Assembly (NCBI GenBank): GCA_036264135.1
Contig: DATARN010000064.1
Coordinates: 1-64,000 of the forward strand
From: DATARN01 sp036264135
Lineage (GTDB): Bacteria > Actinomycetota > Acidimicrobiia > Acidimicrobiales > Palsa-688
Direction of reading: 5' to 3'
DNA: 64,000 nucleotides
Positions 59,601-64,000 of the stretch are shown here, piece by piece. The first letter of the stretch is position 1. Every line of letters begins with the position of its first letter. The notes beneath the pieces were generated by a model that saw only the letters and a list, made by a program, of their open reading frames with translations, was not told the DNA's origin and made no database searches. A program made the translations under genes and the position numbers.

Positions 59601-60481
59601 GCGACCATGTTGAGCAGGTAGGTGGAAAAGGCGAGGAAGGTACCGAGCGAGATGCGGTGACGCAGCGCCAGCCAGCCGCCCAGGGCCACGATCGCCACCT
59701 GGGCGAACGACGGCAGCGCCTGGAGAAGCGGCTGGTACCGGGCCTTGAGGCGAACGGCCCGGAGCTTGGAGCGGTACAGGCGTTCGGCGCTGGCGGCCAG
59801 GCGGGCCACCTCCCGGTCCTCCTGCCCGAAGCCCTTGACGACGCGGACACCGGAGACCCCTTCGTCGACCACGCCGGCCACCTCGCCGGTCAGCTGCTGC
59901 GCGTCCCAGGTGGCCGGGAACACCTGGTCGCGCATCCGGAAGCTGACCAGGGCGACGGCCGGCACCACGAGGAGGGCGACGACGGTGAGCAGCGGCGAGT
60001 AGATGGCCATGATCACGAACGAGGCGGCGAGCAGGAGGATGTTGCCGGTCATAAGCGGCAGGAACGACAGGGCACTCTGGATGAGCCCGACGTCGGAGTT
60101 GGCTCGGCTCACCAGCTGGCCGGTCTGCATCTCGTCGTGGCGGGCGAAGTCAAGCCGCTGCAGCTGGTCGTAGATCGTGTTGCGGATGTCGTACTGCACG
60201 TCGAAGCTGACCCGGCCGCCGATGAAGCGGCGAACATAGGCGGCGCCGAATCGGAGCACTCCCGCCACCCCGAGGACGATCAGCCAGGGGGCCAGCGGCG
60301 AGCGGTGATGGAGGATGACGTTGTCGACGATCTGGCGGGCGACGGCAGGGGTGACGGCGGCGATGCCGCTGCCGACGAGGGCGGCACCGAAGGCCAGGAT
60401 CACGTGGCGCCGGTGGGGCCGGAGGAACGGCAGCATGCGCCGGACCCAGCCTTTCTGGGCTCCGGTCGAAGCGTCCGTCAC
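56666..60481 (-). CDS. Fused heterodimer-type ABC exporter (TMD-NBD-TMD-NBD)
   Basis: A 1271-residue full transporter. NBD1 has Walker A G-A-S-G-S-G-K-S-T (near residue 375), signature L-S-G-G-Q, and Walker B I-L-I-L-D-D, where Asp replaces the catalytic Glu. NBD2 has Walker A G-E-T-G-A-G-K-S-T (near 1055), degenerate signature M-S-S-G-Q, and canonical L-L-L-D-E. So one ATP site is degenerate and one active, as in BmrCD/TM287-288-type pairs. The linker holds a 15-bp repeat. The GTG start overlaps the MarR stop (GTGA). It probably exports drugs or lipids under MarR control. Confidence 0.88.
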   Translation of the reverse strand: MTDASTGAQKGWVRRMLPFLRPHRRHVILAFGAALVGSGIAAVTPAVARQIVDNVILHHRSPLAPWLIVLGVAGVLRFGAAYVRRFIGGRVSFDVQYDIRNTIYDQLQRLDFARHDEMQTGQLVSRANSDVGLIQSALSFLPLMTGNILLLAASFVIMAIYSPLLTVVALLVVPAVALVSFRMRDQVFPATWDAQQLTGEVAGVVDEGVSGVRVVKGFGQEDREVARLAASAERLYRSKLRAVRLKARYQPLLQALPSFAQVAIVALGGWLALRHRISLGTFLAFSTYLLNMVAPARMLAGLLTVGQQARAAAVRILDLLDSTPIVREKEGADVLPPIRGEVSFEAVTFGYLRSEPVVDDFDLRLAPGETVALVGASGSGKSTVALLLPRFYDVQKGTVRIDGSDVRDVTLASLRGQIGMVFEESFLFSDTVRANIAYGKPDATFDEVTAAAAMAEAHEFITSLPEGYDTVVVERGLTLSGGQRQRVALARALLTDPRILILDDATSSVDARVEEEIHATLRRVMQGRTTLLVAHRRSTLRLADRIAVVDLGRVVDQGRHDELLARSHLYRMLLAGPGDDAEGLDAEGLDTEGLDTGAPAVEGHTGDNAAITTAAWPDAAQPGERHTVTSGVPRIALGAGLRGAAGGAGGWMAGLAPSPELLAKVEALRPADDVPNVDVAAEIRHDPDFSLRRFVRPYRRGLIAGLALVVLDALATLAGPVLIKQGIDSGVLKGTTSALLIAAGAFLAVTVADLADSMAETFVTGRTAERMLYALRIRIWSHLQRLSVDYYDREMAGRIMTRMTTDVDALADLLENGLINAIVNLFTFVGVAIVMLTMNLQLASALLVVVVPLVAATVLFRRLSAPAYRTARDRIAVVNANLQESLAGVRESQAFVRERRNEDRFRQVAGSYLDARVRAQRLVALYFPFVEFLSEVADVVVLGVGSVLIANGSLTTGTLIAFVLFADLLFSPIQQLSQVFDSYQQARASVTKIDELMHIDTLTPLPEHPEPLGAVNGEVRFRDVHFAYPGVVGEALQGVSLTIRPKESVALVGETGAGKSTVMKLVARFYDPTAGAVLVDGHDLRNIDLGAFRRQLGYVPQEPFLFSGTIRDNIAYGRVDASDAEVERAARAVGAHEFIAGLDGGYRHVVSERGRSMSSGQRQLISLARAWLVDPAILLLDEATSNLDVRTEAKVQRAMGVVAEGRTTILIAHRLQTARTADRIIVLDGGRVVEEGTHDQLLAVDGRYRAMWRAFALGDEDSGDPAAALSA
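58694..58738 (-). repeat. 15-bp tandem repeat in the ABC linker
   Basis: Three in-frame copies of GGTGTCGAGGCCCTC (third diverged) encode repeated E-G-L-D-T/A in the linker between NBD1 and TMD2. The 15-bp period matches that at 30048-30092, though the sequences differ. Confidence 0.8.
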
Positions 60482-60975
60482 TTGGCGGTGCCGGCCACCT
60501 TGGCCGCGACCACCTTGCTCATCGCCGTCCCCAGCTGGGCGAGTGTTGCCTCCACGGCCATCGGGTCGTCGCAGTGGGCGAGGATCCACGCCAGCCGGGC
60601 ACCCATGGCGGCATCGGTTGCCCGCAAGGTGTCGTAGCCCGCAGGGGTCAGGCTGAGGTCCACCGCCCGCCGATCGCCGCTGGCTTCGGTGCGGATGAGG
60701 AACCCTCGCTCGACCAGCCCGTCGACCACCGCGGTCACGGTGGGCTTGGAGAGGGCCAGCCGACCGGCCAGCGTGGAGGCACGCTGATCGCCGCCGGCGA
60801 CCATCACCAGTAGCCGGTACTGCGGCAGGGTCAGCTCGGTTGCGGCGTGCTCGAGCATGCGGGCGACACGGACCAGCCCCCGGGCCGCCTCGGTCAGCTG
60901 GGAGGTCGGTGCCGCGGCGTCTACCGACGCCGGCTGTGTCGCCACGGGAGCATCCGAACCCACCATCTCCGCCAT
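60478..60975 (-). CDS. MarR-family regulator of the adjacent ABC exporter
   Basis: A 165-residue winged-helix repressor with a disordered Ala-rich N-terminus of 25 residues. The DNA-binding region is L-A-G-R-L-A-L-S-K-P-T-V-T-A-V-V-D, and the wing is D-R-R-A-V-D-L. Its stop overlaps the ABC exporter start. A CTAACTAT half-site matching the other MarR cassette lies 18 bases before its start. Ligand unknown. Confidence 0.87.
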   Translation of the reverse strand: MAEMVGSDAPVATQPASVDAAAPTSQLTEAARGLVRVARMLEHAATELTLPQYRLLVMVAGGDQRASTLAGRLALSKPTVTAVVDGLVERGFLIRTEASGDRRAVDLSLTPAGYDTLRATDAAMGARLAWILAHCDDPMAVEATLAQLGTAMSKVVAAKVAGTAK

Positions 60976-60990
60976 GGTAAACGGTTCGGG

Positions 60991-61003
60991 TATCTAACTA
61001 TCG
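60991..61003. promoter_or_regulatory. MarR operator candidate
   Basis: TATCTAACTATCG (60991-61003) contains the CTAACTAT octamer seen twice before the other MarR gene and reads as half of a TAGATATCTA-type palindrome. It lies 16 bases upstream of the ATG at 60975. Confidence 0.45.
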
Positions 61004-61252
61004 GTGTTCGGCGACTTCTCGTGCCGGGCCGCCCGGGTGGCGGGTAGCCCGACGCCCGGCGACGGCGGTCACGACCCGCCAGGCGCCGATGGCGAACGAC
61101 AGCGAGATGACGGCGAGGGTGTAGTGGACCGCCTTGAACGAGGCGGTCGCCCGGGCGGTGTGGTCGTTGTAGATGTTCTTCACCAGCACCACCCAGATGA
61201 AGACGGTCCATACGGCGAAGGCACGGAGCAGGAGGGCTTGGCGGCGGGTCAC
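60998..61252 (-). CDS. Small two-helix membrane protein
   Basis: An 84-residue protein from GTG 61252 with two hydrophobic segments (about 8-28 and 40-60) separated by a short polar loop with N-D-H-T, and a basic C-terminal tail. I do not recognise a family. Coding character is good and a TAGCGT box lies eight bases upstream of the start (61261-61266). It is divergent from the acyl-CoA dehydrogenase gene. Its 3' end overlaps the MarR operator candidate. Confidence 0.55.
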   Translation of the reverse strand: MTRRQALLLRAFAVWTVFIWVVLVKNIYNDHTARATASFKAVHYTLAVISLSFAIGAWRVVTAVAGRRATRHPGGPAREVAEHR

Positions 61253-61260
61253 TGAAAGCG

Positions 61261-61309
61261 ACGCTACCGGGCCGCCGCACCCGGGCCCAAGTCGGTCTGT
61301 CGGTAGGGT
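61261..61309. promoter_or_regulatory. Divergent -10 boxes between small membrane protein and acyl-CoA dehydrogenase
   Basis: Minus-strand TAGCGT (61261-61266) is eight bases before GTG 61252. Plus-strand TAGGGT (61304-61309) is exactly six bases before GTG 61316. Both suggest leaderless or near-leaderless transcripts. Confidence 0.5.
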
Positions 61310-61315
61310 GCGACG

Positions 61316-62536
61316 GTGGGGTCTGGTGTCGAGATGGACGAGTTCGAGCGGTCTGCCGTGGCGTTTCTGGACGGCGTGGCGACCCGCCGGTCTTCCCGGA
61401 CGGCGGCGTGGGGCGAGGGGTCCGACCGAGTCGGCCTGTTCCAGGAGAAGACCGCCGAGGAGGAGCGGACTGAGGTGGCCGCCGCCCGGGCCTGGCGGCG
61501 GCAGGTGTTCGACGCCGGCTTCGGGTGGCTGACCGGGCCGGCCGACTACGGCGGGCGGGCGCTTCCGGTGGAGTACGAGCGGTGCTGGCAGGCCGTGGTG
61601 GCCGGCTACGACGTCCCCGCCACCGCCGTCTTGGCCATCGGATTGGGCATGGTCGCGCCGACCCTGCTGGCCCACGGCACCGAGACGGCCAAGCACCGCT
61701 ACCTGCGGGCCCTGTACCGGGGCGACATCATCGCCTGCCAGCTGTTCAGCGAGCCGGGAGCCGGCAGTGACCTGGCCAGCCTGGCGACCCGGGCCGAACG
61801 AGATGGCGACGTGTGGATCGTCAACGGCCAGAAGGTCTGGACCTCCGGCGCCCAGTTCAGCGACATCGGCGAAATCATCTGCCGCACCGACCCCTCGGTG
61901 GCCAAGCACAAGGGCCTGACCGGATTCCTGGTCGACATGCGGGCGTCGGGCGTCGAGGTCCGTCCGTTGCGCCAGATGACGGGAGGGGCGTCGTTCAACG
62001 AGGTGTTCTTCACCGACGTGGTGATCCCCGACGACCACCGCCTGGGCGACGTCAACGCCGGCTGGGGCGTCGCCCTCACCACCTTGATGAACGAGCGGGC
62101 CGCCATCGGCGGGGGCGCCGCCGGCGGCGCGTCGTTCGGAGTCGGCCGGCTCATCGCCCTGCTCCAGCACCTCGACCGGGCCGACGAGCCCCTGCTGCGC
62201 CAGCAGCTGGCGGACATCTGGATCGGCGTCCATGTGGCCCGCGTGACCAACCTGCGGGCCATGGCCAAGCTGGCGGCGGGACAGATGCCCGGCCCGGAGC
62301 TGTCGATCGCCAAGCTGGCGCTGACCCAGAACCTCCAGCGCGTATCCGGGTTCCTGTCGTCGGCGCTCGGTGCCCGGCTCATCGCCGACACCGGCGAGTG
62401 GGGCACCTATGCCTGGGCGGAACTGGTGCTCGGCGTTCCCGGGTTCCGGGTCGCCGGCGGGACTGACGAGGTGCTCCGCAACATCATCGGCGAGCGGGTG
62501 CTGGGCCTGCCCAAGGAACCCCGCGGCGGCAGCTAG
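61316..62536 (+). CDS. Acyl-CoA dehydrogenase family protein
   Basis: A 406-residue flavoprotein. Family motifs are L-F-S-E-P-G-A-G-S-D-L-A-S, V-W-T-S-G-A-Q, and the C-terminal F-R-V-A-G-G-T-D-E-V-L-R-N-I-I-G-E-R segment. The W-L-T-G-P-A-D-Y-G-G-R N-terminal motif is normal. It oxidises an acyl-CoA at the alpha-beta position. The N-terminal half resembles the actinobacterial FadE subgroup, some of which are paired heterodimers; no partner is adjacent. The general-base Glu is not obvious by eye, so the position of catalysis is unresolved. Confidence 0.85.
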   Translation: MGSGVEMDEFERSAVAFLDGVATRRSSRTAAWGEGSDRVGLFQEKTAEEERTEVAAARAWRRQVFDAGFGWLTGPADYGGRALPVEYERCWQAVVAGYDVPATAVLAIGLGMVAPTLLAHGTETAKHRYLRALYRGDIIACQLFSEPGAGSDLASLATRAERDGDVWIVNGQKVWTSGAQFSDIGEIICRTDPSVAKHKGLTGFLVDMRASGVEVRPLRQMTGGASFNEVFFTDVVIPDDHRLGDVNAGWGVALTTLMNERAAIGGGAAGGASFGVGRLIALLQHLDRADEPLLRQQLADIWIGVHVARVTNLRAMAKLAAGQMPGPELSIAKLALTQNLQRVSGFLSSALGARLIADTGEWGTYAWAELVLGVPGFRVAGGTDEVLRNIIGERVLGLPKEPRGGS

Positions 62537-62730
62537 CTGTTCGGCAGGGTGCCGCCGGGGAGGGTGACCGCCGGCACCGAGGTGGTCGTGGCCGCGGGGG
62601 CGGTGGTGGTCGTGTCGGGCGGGGGGACGATCACCCCGCCGTTGTCGTTCGACGTGCACGCCGACACGCCGATGCCGGCCAGGGCGATGGCCAGCGCCAC
62701 GCCGACCGCCCGGGCGGCGGGGCGGATCAT
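62533..62730 (-). CDS. Small secreted lipoprotein
   Basis: A 65-residue protein from ATG 62730. The signal peptide ends in V-S-A-C (lipobox, Cys25), so only about 40 residues remain after processing: an N-D-N-G stretch and a Pro/Thr-rich tail. Its start overlaps the rnhB stop (ATGA), so it is translated with rnhB. No family is recognised. Confidence 0.6.
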   Translation of the reverse strand: MIRPAARAVGVALAIALAGIGVSACTSNDNGGVIVPPPDTTTTAPAATTTSVPAVTLPGGTLPNS

Positions 62731-63485
62731 TGCCCGTTCTCCTCGTCGGCCGTCTCGGCGAAGAGGCTGGGCTGCAGGGGCCGGTAGTAGCGCAGGTTGC
62801 CCCACGGCAGGTGGTCCATGAACACCCAGCTTCGCCGATGGATGGAGGTCGGGCCAAACGCCTGCAGCGCCATCTTGTGGCGCGGGCAGGGGTACCCCTT
62901 GTTGTAGTCGAAGTCGTAGGCCGGAAAGTGGGGCGCTTCGGCCCGCATGATCCGGTCGCGGGTCACCTTGGCCAGGATGGACGCCGTCGAGATGGACAGG
63001 CAGATGGCGTCACCCTTGATGATCCGCTGCGTCGACCCGAGGCCGACGAAGTCCCAGCTCCCGTCGACCAGGACCCGGTCGGGGGTCACGCCGAGGGCGT
63101 CGAGGGCGCGCCGGGCCGCCCGCCGTTGCGCCTCGGCCATGCCGAGGGTGTCGCACTCGATCTGGGAGGCGGCGCCGACCGCCCAGGCCACGCACCAGTC
63201 GGCCACCCTGTCGAACAGCCGCTCCCGCTCGGGCTCGGTCAGCATTTTGGAGTCCCGGACCTTGTACACCCGCTTGTCCTTGGGCAGGACGGCGGCGCCC
63301 ACCATGAGCGGACCGGCCCAGGCTCCCCGCCCGACCTCGTCCATGCCGACCACGACGTCGTGGCCGTCGGCCCACAGGAACCGTTCCCACGCCAGCGAGG
63401 GGGCCATGGCCTTGGAGAGGGTCCGGACCGCCGGCTTTCCCGGCGCGCCCCTCGCGATGGGGAGGGCCTTCACCGGAACCGTCAC
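62727..63485 (-). CDS. rnhB: Ribonuclease HII
   Basis: A 252-residue type 2 RNase H. The acidic quartet is D49, E50 (in G-M-D-E-V-G-R-G), D141 and D159. It removes single ribonucleotides and RNA primers from DNA. A 35-residue basic N-terminal extension precedes the core. GTG 63485 overlaps the rpiB-like stop (GTGA). The A-W-A-G-P after the first motif, in place of the common P-L-A-G-P, is an uncommon but tolerated variation. Confidence 0.88.
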   Translation of the reverse strand: MTVPVKALPIARGAPGKPAVRTLSKAMAPSLAWERFLWADGHDVVVGMDEVGRGAWAGPLMVGAAVLPKDKRVYKVRDSKMLTEPERERLFDRVADWCVAWAVGAASQIECDTLGMAEAQRRAARRALDALGVTPDRVLVDGSWDFVGLGSTQRIIKGDAICLSISTASILAKVTRDRIMRAEAPHFPAYDFDYNKGYPCPRHKMALQAFGPTSIHRRSWVFMDHLPWGNLRYYRPLQPSLFAETADEENGQ

Positions 63486-63895
63486 CGCGCCTCGACGCGG
63501 TCGATCAGCTGGCGCTCGCCCTCATCGGGCGGCGTCGACAAAAAGGCGTCGAGCATCTCGCCTGCCACGTCCGGCGAGGTCAGGCGGAGACCGATGGCCA
63601 GCACGTTGGCGTCGTTCCAGCGCCGAGCCCCGCGTGCGGTCTCGGCGTCGGTGCACAGGGCGGCGCGGACCCCGGCGACTTTGTTGGCCGCCATGGCCAC
63701 GCCCGTGCCGGTCCAACAGCACACCACCCCGGCGGCGGCATCGCCGCGGGCCACGGCCTCGCCGACCCGGCGGCCGGCGTCCGGCCAGGCGAGGGCGTCG
63801 GCCACCACCGCGACATCGTGGCCCCCGTCCTTGAGCCGGGCCACGATGGCGTCCGTCAGGGCCGTGGCCTCGTCGGTTCCGAAGGCGATTCGCAT
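63482..63895 (-). CDS. RpiB/LacAB-family sugar-phosphate isomerase
   Basis: A 137-residue single-domain protein. The signature C-C-W-T-G-T-G-V-A-M-A-A-N-K-V-A-G-V-R-A and R-W-N-D-A-N-V-L-A match RpiB. The family interconverts ribose-5-phosphate and ribulose-5-phosphate or related sugar phosphates. It lacks the D-H-A-G motif common at the N-terminus of RpiB (here T-D-E-A), so the specific substrate is uncertain. Its ATG overlaps the upstream stop (TAATG). Confidence 0.78.
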   Translation of the reverse strand: MRIAFGTDEATALTDAIVARLKDGGHDVAVVADALAWPDAGRRVGEAVARGDAAAGVVCCWTGTGVAMAANKVAGVRAALCTDAETARGARRWNDANVLAIGLRLTSPDVAGEMLDAFLSTPPDEGERQLIDRVEAR

Positions 63896-64000
63896 TACGG
63901 CACGATGCCGTACAGCTCGGCCCGCATCTGGCGCTGCATGAGCGCAGGCACGACCTCGCCCGCCGTCTTCTCGCCGTTGACGACCGCCGCCACCTGCTCG
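63895..64000 (-). CDS. C-terminal end of an unidentified gene (partial)
   Basis: The last 34 residues of a protein that enters from the right edge (…E-Q-V-A-A-V-V-N-G-E-K-T-A, ending Y-G-I-V-P). The TAA stop overlaps the rpiB-like ATG, so it belongs to the same operon. Too little is present to name a family. Confidence 0.55.
   Translation of the reverse strand, partial: EQVAAVVNGEKTAGEVVPALMQRQMRAELYGIVP

Overview
The window is high-GC, densely coded DNA that looks chromosomal and actinobacterial. Supporting this are a mycothiol-conjugate amidase, a DivIVA-like protein, the imuA'-imuB-dnaE2 mutagenesis cassette with Gram-positive-type LexA boxes, an RskA-like anti-sigma factor paired with an ECF sigma factor, an LPXTG wall protein, and many GTG starts and four-base stop/start overlaps. 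Class Acidimicrobiia is my best guess (inference), from the Thr-rich linkers of secreted proteins and the gene mix. I saw no rRNA, tRNA, CRISPR array or insertion sequence, and no gene-free stretch longer than 300 bases.

Layout. 0-5 kb: end of a FAD oxidoreductase, a long hairpin, a zinc-ribbon/YbjQ pair, a short-chain dehydrogenase, a secreted phosphodiester-glycosidase-like protein and a LigC-type DNA ligase. 5-24.5 kb: a Wzx/Wzy-type surface polysaccharide locus. It contains a polyprenyl-phosphate sugar transferase, DegT aminotransferase, Gfo/Idh dehydrogenase, DUF4012 protein, four GT-like proteins, an FkbM methyltransferase, a flippase, a Wzz-tyrosine-kinase fusion and a Wzy polymerase. 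Two paralogous secreted lysozyme-fold proteins lie at its edge and inside it, a DivIVA-like gene borders it on the left, and a tiny LPFTG protein on the right. 24.5-33 kb: methyltransferase, 4-alpha-glucanotransferase, RsbW-like ATPase, DUF72, SnoaL-like protein, an Fe-S RecB-like nuclease, PAP2 phosphatase, a DsbA-like protein and a Ser/Thr kinase.

33-42 kb: a second phosphodiester-glycosidase gene broken by a one-base frameshift, a YdjC deacetylase, two Tat-exported ferritin-like proteins facing a sigma/anti-sigma pair, an SCP2 protein, mca, a Pro-rich membrane protein, a 50-bp palindrome, a pterin dehydratase and an acylphosphatase. 42-50.6 kb: an orphan VirD4/TraG-like ATPase convergent to the SOS mutasome. 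The mutasome has two LexA boxes and is preceded by a LigD-like protein with an apparently intact 3'-phosphoesterase domain but a dead ligase domain. 50.6-61 kb: two MarR-plus-exporter cassettes (MFS, and a fused asymmetric ABC exporter) surround an operon of an AI-2E-family transporter, a TIGR00300-type ornithine cyclodeaminase candidate and an arginine-dihydrolase-like pentein. 61-64 kb: an acyl-CoA dehydrogenase faces lipoprotein, rnhB, rpiB-like and one partial gene.

The most unusual items are the LigD-like phosphoesterase/pseudo-ligase upstream of the SOS cassette, the split arginine-dihydrolase/ornithine-cyclodeaminase pair, the two very long intergenic hairpins, and the repeated arrangement of a TAnnnT box exactly six bases before a start codon, which indicates widespread leaderless transcription.
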